Assembly (NCBI GenBank): GCA_013365325.1
Contig: JABVXV010000156.1
Coordinates: 62,001 to 126,000, forward strand
Length of the DNA: 64,000 nucleotides
From: Dipetalonema caudispina
Lineage: Eukaryota > Nematoda > Chromadorea > Rhabditida > Onchocercidae
Direction: 5' to 3'
Shown one piece after another: positions 1 to 25,460 of the stretch. The position numbers were made by a program, and so were the translations under genes. The notes under the pieces are model-generated. The model did no database searches. It saw only the letters and a program-made list of their open reading frames with translations, and was not told the origin of the DNA. Within the stretch, counting starts at the first letter, position 1. Every line of letters starts with the position of its first letter.

Positions 1-746
1 TTCGTTTACATAGTTTATTTATTGATCAATTTGTCTATCTAAAATAAACTTACCTTACTTTTGTTGACATTTTTACTTTGTCATATTGGCAATGAATTGA
101 ATGAATGTTAAATATTTGATTGAAAAATGCATTTTAAGCTCAATTTCCTACAAATTACATTTTCTGTCAAAAATTTTTGCTTCTTTAAGCTTTTCTTTCT
201 TTTCAATTTTCAATTTTCAATAAGTTAAAATTTGAATTTCCTCAAATACTTTAAGTGGAGAAAAAAAAAAAAAAGAAACAATGAAAAAAAAATTCTCATT
301 CCGACAAAAAAAATGTATTTGTATATGTATAATTGGGGAAAAGAAAAATTTAAAAAAAAAAAAAAATTCTAAATGTTTATTATTAATAATACTTTATTTT
401 ATTCATAAATGTTTAACAAAGTTAATTTGTACATAAACAATGTGTCTGTGATAATGTTGTAAACTACTTGTTTGAAATTTTGCACCCAAATATTAAACTC
501 TTAATTTATTTTAAAATATATTTCTCTTCCGAAGCTTCATTCATTCTCTTCAAAAGAAAAAAAAAAAAAAAATTCCAAAATTTCACAATTTTAGTTTCAT
601 TTCATTACGTAACAATGATTGTTGTGTGCTATTTTTCGGAACTTTTATTTTCCTATCAATTGTAAATTGATTTGTGTGAATTTTACAAATTTTTTTTTTT
701 TTTTTTTTTTTAAAGATATTTCGATATTACTCAGCAAATACGACTA
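1..746. other. AT-rich upstream region, no gene seen
   Basis: This stretch holds poly(A) and poly(T) runs and short open frames of low-complexity composition only. I see no motif-bearing reading frame. It is presumably the upstream region of the first carboxypeptidase gene, whose start codon is at 747. Confidence 0.6.
691..715 (+). promoter_or_regulatory. Candidate trans-splice acceptor of carboxypeptidase 1
   Basis: A run of 21 T is followed by AAAG, with AG at 714-715, 31 bases before the ATG at 747. Nematode spliced-leader acceptors are AG sites behind a pyrimidine tract just upstream of the start codon, which this fits. No upstream coding exon was seen. It could also be an ordinary acceptor for a 5' UTR exon. 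Confidence 0.4.
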
Positions 747-3700
747 ATGATACAACGCAACATTAATCGAACAACAGGACAATGGTCACAATGGAAATTG
801 CGACAATGTCTTTTCCAATTTTGGCCTGCTTATCTATTAGCTATCATATTTACATCGATCAATGATACGGTTGCTGACAATAATTTATCAGCAAATTTGA
901 CAAAATCATCGATTGCTACAAATAAAAAGTAAGCAGAGCAACAAATTCTTATTAATCCGATGATTCAGTTCTTTTACAGTGTATCGATTGAAACCGGAAA
1001 CCAAGCAACAAACAGAATTCCTTCATAATTTATTAATAAGCAATGCTAAAGTAAGCCAATTTTCAATTTTTTCATTTGCATTTCGAATTATATCGAATTT
1101 TAATCTAGGTAAATATTTCGTAATCACTGAAAAAAGAGGAAAAATTAAATGTTTTGCTAAATTTTAAAATATATAAATAGCTATGATATAAAGGGATTCA
1201 TATTTCAAAGAAATATCATGATAACATTGATTTGATAATAATAGTAATAATAAAGCATTAATGATTTAAAAAATGAGTAAAAATTCATTGACAAAAAGAT
1301 TAAATTTTTTGCATGATATATTTATTATCAGCAAGAAAAAATATATTACATTGGGCTTTTTTTAAAAACATAAAATTATTTAGTTCAATAATTTTTTAAT
1401 TTTTTTCTTCTTAGCTTTTGTTGCAAAATGAATGCAAATTACTGTATGATTGCTTAAAAACCAGGTAAAAATTATTATATTTTAATGAAAAATTTGAATG
1501 ATAAATATAAATTTATCATAACAATACTAAAAATCAATTTGTAGTAAAAAATCTGTTCGATTACGATAATGCCAATGTGAAACATTACTCTGAAAACAAT
1601 GTTTTAGGATTGTTTCGGAGCATGGGGAATACATCCTGAAAATTTTATGTAAAATCCGGAAAATGTCATCATATTCTGAGGAACAACTAGCTTAATGCAT
1701 AATTATGATGATAAATTTACTTATCCCTACGATAACCAACCTATACATGCCTATGTCTACGATACTATCGTATACTAATATCATGAAACATATTTACTTC
1801 TAATGTTATCAGATAAACGAAAATTTAGTTTTGAAATTTAAATTGGAAGAAAGAAGAAGTAATTGTTATCATTTAAAAATTTCCATTTAAGGCTGATAAG
1901 AATGCTGAAATTTACATTGAAAGTAAAAAAAAATAAAAAAAAATTTTTTTCCCATGTATGCTTTTCTCAGTTGACCTCGGAAAAAAAATCAATCATAAGT
2001 TGCATATTTTAGCTAGATTTTTGGCAAGCACCAAGAGCAATCGGTGGTCAAGTACATGTGATGATTCAAGAAGAGAAGAAGGATAAATTTTTGAACCTAC
2101 TGGAAACACTCAATATTTCATATTCAGTTATGATCAACGATGTTGAAAAGTTTGTCACCATTTTGTGTTAAATGAAAAAAATATTTGAAATTATTTGACA
2201 ACAATGAAGTTCAGTAATTCCTAAATATTGGCATTAGGTTATAGGCTTTAGCAAAAAATATTGTCGAATGTTAACAATTCCTGAGATTATTTATTTTAAA
2301 TATGTAGTTATAGAAAAATTAAATTTCGATCTTATGGTTTTCATTACTTAATTTACTTCAAAAGTTTCAAAATAAAATTGATTTTTGAAGCGATTTAATG
2401 ATGACCAAATGAGAAGTCCGTTGAACATTGCATCACGAATTAAATGAATCACTAAAAAAAAATTAATCACTGGTAGGGCGCTTCATGCATTTGTCACTTC
2501 AATAAAATTTGAATCTTTAAATTCAGGAACAGGTCACTTTCACACATGTAACTAACCATTTCCAGCGAAACATCAATTGAAATATTGATGCATCTCGTTA
2601 AATTCTGAAAAAAAAAATAGTTTTTTTTCCATCAATTATGGATTTTTGATTGAAAATTTGAAAAACTAAACTATTTTTTTCTAGAAAATTGTTCATAATT
2701 TCTTCATCCAAATATTACATATCTTATATATTAAAAATAGGAGTTAACAAGATAATCTTAGATATTTCAAATATTTCGATTCCAAGTTTCTTTTTTTTGC
2801 TTCTTTTTCTTTTACTGCAAAAATTTAACTTTTATAGCTTCAAGTTTTGCAGTAAGTTTGATTGCCAAACGAATGTCAATTTCAAAACGGCCGTATCATT
2901 TAGAATAAACCCGACATTGTTGTAATATTAATCGATTCAAGTATAATAACTACTTTGATAATTCGGAATTTCGAAATTTTTGAATATTCTTAATTATCTG
3001 GAGAACTTTATAGGAAAATAAGCAAATTACGGGAAACAGCCAGTAAGCTACGTCATTATAATTGGTTACGAGATGCTCCATCAAGTCGGGTTAATTTCAA
3101 TTTGGCCCAGTATCATTCATATGACGAAATTGTCAATTATCTTGATCAATTAAATGCCGCATATCCTGATCGTACCAAAGTGAAAACTATTGGCATCACT
3201 CATGAAAGAAGACCGATAAGATTAATTAAAGTATGTGAAGTAAAAATGATTAAGAAATGATTGAAATTGAATTGGATATTGCGTAAGGATAATAATCTTA
3301 CACATTTTATTAAATTCAGTATGATTTTAATTTCAAATATACATAGCTCCTAAAAGAGAAGTACAAATTTAAGTGTTTTTCAGATTGGTAAGCCAAGAAA
3401 TTTCCGAAAAGCAGGCATTTGGATAGATGGTGGTATTCATGCACGTGAATGGGTATCACCATCAACTGTATTGTATATAATAGATCAAGTAATTCATTTA
3501 TTTTCTCCTCATTATGACAAATATTTCCTACATATACGTAATCTTACGTCAATACTACAAATAAACATCAATTCAAAAATTCGGTTATCTTTTGAATATA
3601 TTTCAAAAGCTTATATTAGAAAATTTTTTTGCAAGATTAATTCCAAAGTTTAATGAAAGTATCAAAATTTGGAGTTTATAAAATTGGTAAGTTAAAATTT

Positions 3701-6700
3701 ACGAAGTATGGATCTTGATCACCTTGTGAAATGCCGAATCTAAATCAAAATAATGATTCGATTTGGTCATTTAATGATTGACGAATATGTATTTATCTCT
3801 TGATAAAAAATTAAACAGTTCAGTAATTTCATTCTCTTTATGTTCGAATTAATCTGTACAGTGTTGATCATCAACAATTAAAAAACAACAATAAAATGAT
3901 CGAGAATTACGAAACGATAAAAATTCCGATAAAATTAATTTAAAATAATTGGAAAAGAAATGAGAATGTTTCTAATTCAATAAATATTTTGTCATTCGAA
4001 TCATATCAATTAATTTTAAAGTGATCGTTACGTGCTTCTTTTTTTTTTTATTTCATTCTTTCATTTCATTTAACTCTTTTTCTTCTCTGTCATTTTAATA
4101 ATTTAATATACTACATTTTAGACTAATTAACTTTCTAAAATTTTTATTTTGATTTAATACTGCATAGACCCGAGAATTTTTACTAGCTATCAAGAAATGT
4201 GAGATTAACATTTTCCATATCATATGCTCTCATCATATATTACAAAATTAATGTCTTAATCGTATGTAAATGTGAAATTTTGATCATATAAATTATTGCC
4301 ATAAAATATTTTACAAATAGCTCAAAATTTTTCATATGTTTAAATACGTCAAAATACTTGCTTCAATATAAACTGGAAAATCTTTTTTTGTTCTATCATA
4401 AATGAAATATTGTCTTTCCAACTGTTAAGATGATATCATTTTTAAGAAGACAATTTATGATTACCAATCATCTCTTTATTCATACATTTTTATCTCGATT
4501 CGCTCAATGAAATCGATAGCCTTATTTTTTTTTAACTTGTGCAAAAAAAATTCGCTAATTTAAAAGTAAAAGTGAAGATTTAATTAATTTGAAATTATCT
4601 GAATAATTCGTCTCATTTTTAATTTAGAAAACAAAAAAAAAAAAACTTTAAATCGGTAAAGAATATGAAAAGTAGCTAAAATTTTCTCGTTTTTATAAAT
4701 GTAGCTTAAATTTCACAAATTTGATTTCATTTTTTAAGTAATTCCCACTTAGTATACAAGCAGAAAAACAAAGAAAATATCAAATTGCAGCAGCAGAAAA
4801 GATGTTGCATCCAACAGTAACTAAAATTAAGGATTAGTTTTATTTCAGTTGCAAGTATTTCAAACAATATAAGCGAATATACTACATCAGCATTTGTAAA
4901 TATTTTGAAACAAAATTTTAAATTTAAAATTTTTAAAATAATTTAAAATTCAAAATTTTAAATTACTGTTAGAATTGTAAATTTGTTCGAAGTCTTTGTA
5001 ACTGAAATTTAACACAAAACCGTTTTTCCGTACTGTAAGCTAACTAAGTCTGTCAAATAGTTAAATTAATTGGTGATAAAATACAAAATAGAACATTATG
5101 CACTTCAGTCTAATCTTCATAAATTCATTACCAGTAAATCATCGAAAATCATGAAATTTATTCTCCCACAAATGTAATTAGCAATATGTTATAATTCTTT
5201 TTTTTTTATTGTTTTCGATTAACAATATACGATGACATTTCTCCTTTGTTGATAATAGACGGTAATTATATTTGGTACTTATTGTTAATATTTTTTGTTG
5301 TTAATTCATTTCCAATATGAACATGTTCATGTAAAATTAACCGAAATATGTTTAGATCGAATCTAAGATCACATTTATTTTACTTTGGACTAAATTACTA
5401 GGAAAGTAATTCATATAAATGCATCCTACAGTATAACAGAATTATTTTACATGCATTTTATACTCTCAATTCGTGTGTGCATGCACATGGTTTGCATTTT
5501 ATTAATGCAAAGCTTGCAGTTAGTAACGAAATATGATGTGGATCCACAAATTCGACGTTTTGTCGACGACATGGATTGGTTCATTGTTCCGTTGCTTAAT
5601 CCTGACGGATATGAATATACCAGAAGCAGTACTAATCCGGAAGTTCGACTTTGGCGTAAAAACCGTTCACCAATGATTTGCCGGATTTCACAGAATGGTA
5701 CTTTCTCAGTACTTAACGTCAATCCAAAGAGAAAGATTTTTAAACTATTTCATTCTCAAAAGAAAAATTGTCCAATGCTATTACAGTAATCTTCCATAGA
5801 TGATGCTCACTGTAGTCTTACTAATCAATGATTCAAATTTTTGCAATACCTAGCATTTGCTATCGGCAATTGATTGATACAGCATTGGTTAAATCACTTT
5901 GAAAAAAAAGAATGCTGATGTATTTCTAAATTATTTTATGCATAAAAAATTAGAAATGTTCGATTATAAGAAAATGTTAGCATACTGTAAGCTAGTACAA
6001 TGTATACAGTAACTTAACATGATAGTCAAAGGTAACTAAGATTTTTGGAATTAGTGACAAAATTAAAATTATGAATAATGCAGAAAAAAGAAAGACCAAT
6101 TCGAACTAATTTTGAAACTGGTTAATTTTAGGAATTTTTTCACAACCTCAACAAGAATGTTGCCAAGGTGTTGATTTAAATCGAAATTATGATTGGCAGT
6201 ACGGTATGGAAGGATCATCCAATGATCCATGCTCGGAAATCTATCAAGTTAATCACTAACATTATTATCAGAAATGCATCAAATTCTACTCTTATTATTG
6301 CTAATAATTTATTTATAATGTTGTATAGTGATAAAATCAGTTTTCAAAAAACCATCCAAAAGTTCTCGTTTTGTAGCATTTAAATTAAATCGATGTTAGT
6401 GTAACGCATGATTTAAGTAAAATTTCCAATTTTCTTAGCAAAAAAATACAAAAAAAAATTTGCAACTGAATTTGTAAAACTTTTTCAGTTAGCCCTTTAT
6501 TAGTGATCTTTTTTGATTTTTTTTTTTTGCTTACCGAAAAATGACTTATGTTCAAGTATGTCAAATTTTTTGAATTTCGAAAGAATTTACAAAAAAAGAT
6601 GCAGAAATGAAACGCAAGTTTTTTTTGTTTATTTTTTAATTTCATTTGTTTACAACAGTTATTTATCTGTTCATTAATACTTTTTGCATGTATTTTGCAG

Positions 6701-9700
6701 GGTCGTTCTGCATTTAGCGAACCAGAAACACGAACCGTATATAGGTTTATTTCTAGACGACGTAATACCATTAAAGCATTCCTAACATTTCATAGTTATT
6801 CGCAAATTTTAATGTATCCATTCGGCCATCGTGAACAAACATATACATCTGATACTGATGATTTAGTTAGTTATTTTGCCTTCTGATACACATTACGTAT
6901 AGATGACTTATACGTCAAATCTAATATAAATCTTACTGATATGAAAAAATTTTGCAAATCCTTCTTTTTTATAAATATTGCCAAAAGTTTGAAAGTAATT
7001 GTGGTAAAGCTTTATTTATAATAGTAATTTGAACGAGTGGCAAAATAATGAAATGTTTAATAATTATCAGTTTATGATATAAGCTTGTTGTGAGATTAAA
7101 GGCCATGAAGTGTTTAGATAGTTTTCTTTTTATGAAAAGTGATATTATTGTAGAGAAATACAGCATTGCAAGCAGCAAACGCTTTAAGTGCTCCATATGG
7201 TACGAAATATACAGTTGGTACCGGCGCTGATACTTTATGTTAGTTTCGTTAATCATCAAAATTCGCTAGAAATTGACCAATGACAAATTTCGAATCGATT
7301 TAATAAAATGTGGTAACCGAGATCGAAGATGAATAATCTTAACTATTCCATGAGTTTTTTTTTTTTTTTTTTTCACATAAGGATATTACCCAAGAATTTT
7401 GAAAATTTAGGATTTTAGTTATGAATTCTGGGAATTCCTATTCGGCAACTGCGTTGGGAGAAAGTGATAAGTGAATTTCTGATAGATTGTTTGTTCTTTT
7501 TTCTTCCAGATCCAGCAACTGATTCTTTTTTCTTCCAGATCCAGCATCTGGCGGAGCAGAAGATTGGGCAAAAGGTCGAATGGGAGTAAAGTATTCATAT
7601 TTATTCGAATTACGTCCAGATGGTGATGTTTGGGATGGTTTTCTGTTAGATGAAAATCAGGTAAATGAATAATTGAAAGATTCTTTGCTTTATTTTATAT
7701 ATCTGAGAAATTCGATATCGTTCCAATATCAAATTTTCAAGCATATCTTAGTCAATGCATATGTCTAAGCATCGATTTCATTATTTAATTATTTTCTCTT
7801 TTTTTGATAAGATTTTTAAAGAAAAAATTACGAAAATATTGAAGATAACAAAATATCTTATTGTATCAAAAACAATTAACCGTCAAAATATATAAAGTTC
7901 AAATTTTACCGATATTTTTGAAATAATTTTTTAAATTGCGAAATTCTAAACTAATTGGAAAATTTCCATAGATTTTTTCAAATTTTTTCTTTTTTTACAG
8001 ATAATACCAACAGCACGTGAAGCATTCGAAGCTGTAAAAGTGATTGCAAGTCGTACGTCAGCGATGTTTACGCCAAAAAATTTACCGCCTACAAAAACAA
8101 ATAATTCGAAAGGAATGGTATGAGATTATTTGCAAATACTTTCGTATCAGAAATTTTTTCTTTTTTTTTCGTTTTTTCCCTTTACTTTCCCCAATTTTTT
8201 TTTTTGTTTTATGTAAGACTTAATCATAAGTCAATAAAATCACTTAATACAATTAATTCAAAATGTATTAAGTTAATAGAATGACTCATTATAAACTGTT
8301 TAAATTTTCAAGACTAGTTTTAATGGTGGTATCTTCATTAATTCAAAATAGAAAATGCTATAATTAAGTTGTTTTTTGATAAATTGAAATAAATTTGACT
8401 ACTGATAAGAAAACGAAGAATAAGGTAATGAATAAGAATTAAAATATAGCGTTATATTTATTTGTAGTATATTATTCCAATATGGGATATTTTCATTAAA
8501 TAGCGTAAACAAAAGAAAAAAGAAAAAAAAAGGCCCACACATAAACAAAAAATTATTTTTGCACCAATTTAAGATTATAAATAAAATATAGTATGATGAA
8601 GAAAATTAATAAATTTCATAATTTTAATATAATTTAAGTTATTTTTTTTCCTATTCATTCATTAGAACTTTTTAGTTTTTTTTATTTTTTTTTTTTTATG
8701 ATAATTTTTACGCATGTAAAAGTTATCCAAATTGGTAACATAATGTAAATTATAATGATATATGATATGCGATAGCATAATTAATCATTTGGATATTTTT
8801 TTTTTTCTCTATCTTTTCTACAATTAACATCAAAATAGCAAATTATCTCGAGATTATCAGCCATAATGAAGAAATTAATTTGCATTCGTTAATAATAACT
8901 TACAAATATTTACAGAAAAGCAATCCTTGGTTTGGCGTCTAAAATACGTGAAGTTTGGAGTATGCTTGAATTTTCACGTGTATAACAAAAACACTAATAT
9001 ACGTATTACAATTATTAACACGAAGTTAATGAATATAGATTAGATTTAAAAGAAAAATTTGTTCACTATCATTTTTATAACCATAACGTGTCGTTCCATG
9101 CTTTGCTTACTTTCAAATTTTGTTTTAATTTTCAAAATTTCACTCACTTTTTTTTTTTAAAAAAATTGCCATGTATCAATGTCAATATATTTTCAACTAA
9201 AACTTTGTCATAGTCCGCAATCTTTCATGTGTTTACAACTTTTGACACGTAAACAAATGAATTAAATTGGTGTGACTAACCTTTGACATCACGTGTGTAT
9301 GTTTTGTCCGTAAGAGAAATATTCGTTGCTAACATCATAACAATCATTATAGTAATAATTATGCTTGAATCACGATAATTCCATATTGTATGTTTATTGC
9401 AACTATGTTAACAATACTAGATTAATTTCTTAGCTTGCTTGAAAATGAAATGATTTCTAATAACAATTACGATACAATAATAATCATGATAATGATTTTA
9501 GTTATGATTGTAATAATCGTTATCACAATGCGATACAATCATAACAACTATCATTATCGTAATAATCAATTAAATAATAAGTTATTCGTTAAAGTGAAAG
9601 AAGGAAACCACAAATCGGTCAGATAAATACGGCAAATGGACAAGCAGTTAACAAATGACCTATCACTATATTCATTTTAGATTCTATCCTGCCTTAAATT

Positions 9701-11200
9701 ATCCCTCTGTCAAATTCTTTTTTTTTATTTTAATTTTTTTTTTTTTTAAATTACCATTCTTTTCTCTGTCCGGTTAAAGTTTATGATTGCAGAAATGGTA
9801 TTGTATTCGTCATATGTTTTCCGCAGGAATGTATCATACAAATATCTGATAGTAATAATAAAACTATTTTATAATAATTTTTTTTTTCTCGAGGTTTACT
9901 TATTGGAAGTTTATGCAAAGAGGATAGATTAAGAAAATTAACCCATCAGTTGATGGTATACTTTGCTTCCAAAAATTGCTATGTACGGTTTATCATCGAT
10001 TTATAATTATTTTTTAAAGAATTAATTTATCTAAATAATAACAATCTTTCAACAAAATTTGGCATTAAATTAAAACCAACGAATTCGATTAAATCATAAA
10101 TAAGATAGCGGTAATATGTTATAAATTTGCCATCTGAAACACTTTATCAGACAATTAAACCTGATCGAAATCAAACTTTAATTATACTAATCACAGGTAA
10201 AATAATACTGATAACTAAACATAAATAGTCGTAAACGACCTAATTAAAGATATATCAATTAAAAATAGCATGAATTGTTGGTTGGCCGAAAGTTTAAATC
10301 GTTGCCGGAAACAATTCCAAAAATTCATTCTTCTTAAATTAATGCTATTACGAGAAAATCCTCGTACTTAAACTATCGAAGAAACCGTAAATTTGATAAA
10401 TAGTAAAAAAAAAAAAAAAACTAATTAGACGACTAAAGAATACAAGGAATATTGGCTAAACTTTGTTCCGATTTTAGTTTTTCCCTTAAAATTTGTATTT
10501 TTATCCAATTCATTTATCTGTTGCAAAAGTAAGCTAAGTGTAAGATAAAAAAAAGACTTAAAAAGTTTTCGATATGTAAAATCCTCATTTAACTTAATCT
10601 ATTTATTGTTTATAGAAAAGATGTAAAAATTTTGAACAATTTCATTCCAATAAGATAGATTCCATAATTTCGATTACTACTGGTACTTTTTTTTTTTTTT
10701 TTTAATGATAATTATTTTGGTAAATTATTTAGAATTCATTTTGAAATCAAAAATGCACGAAGTGCGAATTCTATTTTCGGTTAGTCCGTTCATTAACAAA
10801 TGTTAACACGAAACAATTAGTTTAAAGAATTTATTTTTTCAAAAAAAAAAAAAACTTCGAATACATTTAGAGCAATTTGTGCAAATACTTGCGTTAACTT
10901 ATGTAAGCAAACTTTTTATGTCTAAAATTTTGCTATACATATTTTATGTAAAAAATGTAAATAATACATTTTATTAAAGGTTTCATTTTTCTTTTCATCC
11001 AATATATGAATTTATATATCCTTCATTAATAATTTCATTTTTTATTTATCAACGAATTAAATTGAAATTTGAAAATATAGAAAAATTTTCAGGCATGCAC
11101 TGATAATGAACCATTTTGTGCCTATTGGGCTCAACACGGTTATTGTACCAGTTGGGAATCTATGCGAAGAATTTGCGCACGTTCCTGTGGTCTTTGCTAA
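747..11200 (+). CDS. Secreted M14A zinc carboxypeptidase with C-terminal ShKT domain (paralogue 1)
   Basis: Exons: 747-928, 969-1050, 2013-2149, 3014-3230, 3384-3488, 5520-5697, 6132-6247, 6701-6865, 7154-7238, 7539-7660, 8001-8117, 11093-11200; 537 residues, open across all junctions. A hydrophobic stretch near residues 22-40 reads as a signal peptide. Residues about 65-135 are the inhibitory propeptide (RLKPETKQQ, then LDFWQAPRAIGGQVHV). The catalytic domain is complete: zinc ligands H225 and E228 (GGIHAREW) and H370 (FHSYSQ), substrate-binding R284, R287, N317, R318 and Y423 (TLYPASGG), and general base E446 (FELRP). The residue matching bovine CPA 255 is E430, neither the Ile of A-type nor the Asp of B-type enzymes. 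Residues 504-537 are a six-cysteine ShKT module ending CARSCGLC. It probably trims C-terminal residues from extracellular proteins or peptides. C. elegans SURO-1, as I recall a cuticle-related M14 enzyme, is a possible relative (not checked). The last intron (8118-11092, about 3 kb) shows no further exon I trust. Family sure; substrate unknown. Confidence 0.95.
7494..7546 (+). repeat. 29-bp tandem duplication carrying two identical splice acceptors
   Basis: A 24-base segment (TTCTTTTTTCTTCCAG plus the first 8 exon bases) occurs at 7494-7517 and again, identically, at 7523-7546, period 29. The second AG (7537-7538) gives the conserved reading Y-P-A-S-G-G. The first (7508-7509) adds 29 bases, shifts frame and meets TAA within the exon, at GAA TGG GAG TAA. 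Confidence 0.9.
8233..8238 (+). terminator. AATAAA signal inside last intron of carboxypeptidase 1
   Basis: AATAAA lies 116 bases past the donor of the penultimate exon. Reading through that donor adds one Val and then a TGA stop (GMV*). Cleavage here would give an enzyme without ShKT domain. AATAAA is common by chance in DNA this AT-rich, so use is unproven. Confidence 0.25.
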
Positions 11201-13981
11201 ATATCAAATATTGCTATTATAAAATATTAAATTGAATTTGTTTACATAAAATTGTATAAAATGTTTACTGGTAAATGTTTATTTACTTACTAATTGATAT
11301 ACCAAATTATTCTTTTTTTTTTTTTGATAGCAAAAATCTTTCAAATAACTTTTCTTATTGTTCCAAATAATATTTGAAACAAATGTTATGGTGTATTTGT
11401 TTATTTTATTATGAGCCTAGCTATTGTTAGAAGTAACAATAACTAGATCAGGCTCTTTTTTTTTTTTTGGAAAGATGAGTAATGGGCAAAGAGAAAGATA
11501 TAATAGTTGGAACATTTGTGTTGGTCTATTTTAACTATTTGAAGATATTTTTAGGCCAAAAAAAATAATGCCTAATTCATTACAAAGTATTAATTCAAAT
11601 TTACATTTGATTTCTTTATAATTTTGCTCAACAATGTTCCAACCGTTTCTTTCAGTAATCTTTAATTTGTACGTTTAATCTTATAATTTAATTAATAAAA
11701 TTCTAAAGTTTCACATTAGAATTGATTATTGATAAGACTAGATCATTAACATAATTAAAACAAGGTAAACGTATTGCATACTAATAACTATTAGACAGGT
11801 ATTATGCATATGATTAAGCATTATTTGAAAATTTAATTCATATAGAATTTGCATACTTTTTCATTATAACATTTTCAGGTTTCTTCTTCATTATTACATC
11901 AAAAAGCATAGTAATTTTTTCAGTTAATTCTATCAAAAAAATGAAAGAAATTTTCATTTTTTGTTAAATTTTCATTTTTTCACATTGTTGCCACTTTATT
12001 TTTTTTTTTCCCCATTTTATAAAAATGACTCAAAATTATAATTATTGTATGGCTTTCATTCATCACTTCCCTTATTGTTGGATAATTTGATAATTATCGT
12101 AAAATGCTTTAATGCTTAATTCTACTCCTCCTTCATTAATTATGAAATAAAATGAACAAAAAAAAAAAAAGAAAAAATAAATGTATTACAGAACGAAATG
12201 AAAGAAAAAATGAAATAAAGCAAAGAAAAAAAAAAAGATTGTAATTGCAAAATTACAAAATTTAAGTGAAAGCAACTACAAATATCTTTTGCATGTGATA
12301 ATAAATGTTTAATTCACATATTACTGACATTTTTACAACTGATAGCAATTTATTTGATTTCTAAATGATTTTTTTTTTAACTTGATCATAAAATATTTTG
12401 CAATTCATTTGAAGTGTTGATTGGTTGATTGAGTGGAAGAGGCGTGGAATTTTTTTTTGGAGTGAAATTTGTTCATTAATTGCTGCAAACATTTGATAAC
12501 TAAGTCAATGAGTAGTAATGTTTTGTGCTTTTTTTTTTTTTTTTTTTCTATCAATTAAACGGTATAAAAATTTTGTTTGCTTTTATAGTAGAAAAAAAGA
12601 AAAAAAATTGAAAAAATTTCATGAAAATTTTATTTTGATTTGGAAAAAATTTATTGAAAAAAGGATAAATTTTAAAATTTATGCCAAAAAATTAAAAAAA
12701 AAATCGTTAATTATATTTAACATATTACTTTTGATAAAAATGTTTGAACAAATTATTTACTGAGATAAATTTATTAAGGTATTGTGTAAACATTTTTATT
12801 TTAAATATTATTTCATTATTAATTTATTACATGAGTATTCGTATCATCATCGGCATAAAATCAAGCAATGTTTAACTGTTTAACGAAATACTCCTTTCTT
12901 TAATAAATTAATAATGCTTTTCTCATAACTATATTCAAAAAAAAAAATTGATAATTTTGTAAGAAAAACCCATTAATAACTTTTTCGTAATTATACGAAA
13001 AAATTAATTAAAATGAGTTTTACTAATTTCTTTCATAAATTAATAGAAAAATGAAGCAAACATTAAGATTAATTAATTTTTAGAAGTAAAATTTAGAAGC
13101 ATGGATGAAATATGCAAAAAAGTTTCATCCAAATAAATGTATTTGTTAAAAAGTTACATTTTAGTAATGCTGGAAAGTTCAATTATTTGATAGTTGGGAA
13201 AAGTTTTCATTTAGCAATTTATCATATCTTAGTTATCTTAAAATACATATCGTACTGTTCCTCATTAATTTAAAAAGAAAAAAAAAAATTCGTGTTGTTC
13301 GTTTTTTTCGATTTTCAAAAATTTTGATTTTTCCTCGAGATAAATCAACGATTGAAAATTATTGCCATTGTTGAAATTTGTTAAAATGTTCTTTTGTTTA
13401 GACAAATGAATAAATTTAAAATTATCACTAATATCATTTATACTTCATTTTTTGAATGATTAGAAAGTATGCATTTTCCTCATTTATAAGCAGTAAATTT
13501 ATTACTAATTTTTCTAAACCTAAACTTAATTTTTTTACATGAGACTTTTAAAATATTTTAAAAATTAGGAGAAAATATTTATTCCTATCATTCTAATTTA
13601 CCTAATTAATGTTTCTTTGCTTCAGATATATGATGATATTTTGTGGTTTCTTCGATAAAATTTAAATTATATTTAACAATGTATTATTATTATTATTATC
13701 ATCATCATCACTACTGATACGTAATCGCACCGTTCGTTCGGCGATATTTGTCAGCGATCATTCGGAATTGCCATTTCTTGTTCATCAAGGACCACCATTC
13801 CTTATACCTTTCATCATTCATTCATCCGTAACCCTTCCTTTTTTCCTTCCTACTTTCTCCATCCCTCTCTCTCTCTCTCTCCCTCTTTCTTTCCTCTTTC
13901 TCCTTTCCTTTTCTTTAATTTCATCTAATATTTTCGGTTGATTACTATTACAATCACATTATCATCATCATCATCATCATT

Positions 13982-14025
<44 letters not shown>

Positions 14026-14251
14026 TATCATCATTACTTCATTGTTACCAGTATCAACGACAATTTCTTGCATTACTTTCAAAAAAAAATTTTTTTTTCT
14101 AAGGTATTATTTTTGTTGAATAACGATAGTGTTGTTGTTGATTTTAATGATTATGACGATGATGATAATGACAGAAGTGGTGATTGTGATAATGATTAGC
14201 TAAGGAGGCGGTATTGGCACGAATGCAGATCAAACTCCTACTACAATATTT
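11201..14251. other. Intergenic region between the two carboxypeptidase genes
   Basis: No coding exon recognised. It begins with the 3' flank of paralogue 1; the first AATAAA I found is at 11694-11699, about 0.5 kb past the stop. Then follow poly(T)/poly(A) runs, a CT-rich tract near 13863-13920 and a long ATC repeat just before paralogue 2. An open frame at 12518-12763 is Lys/Phe/Ile-only low-complexity translation and was not accepted. Confidence 0.6.
13961..14034 (+). repeat. (ATC)n microsatellite
   Basis: Near-perfect ATC trinucleotide repeat, broken by two TTATC variants, about 220 bases upstream of the start codon of the second carboxypeptidase gene. It is probably length-polymorphic. 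Confidence 0.95.
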
Positions 14252-25449
<11,198 letters not shown>

Positions 25450-25454
25450 CAAAC

Positions 25455-25460
25455 AATAAA
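25455..25460 (+). terminator. Candidate poly(A) signal of carboxypeptidase 2
   Basis: AATAAA begins five bases after the TGA stop (25447-25449), with further overlapping AATAAA at 25549-25558. The 3' UTR would be short. The convergent VPS51 gene ends at 25963, so the two 3' ends lie within about 0.5 kb. Confidence 0.55.

Noticed and set aside
980..1050. Acceptor at 978-979 for exon 2 of the first carboxypeptidase
   Set aside because: It puts the propeptide out of frame and hits TAA; the acceptor at 967-968 gives FTVYRLKPETK in frame.
9435..9626. 63-residue Ile/Met/Asn-rich frame
   Set aside because: Low-complexity sequence with no splice or start context, inside the last intron of the first carboxypeptidase.
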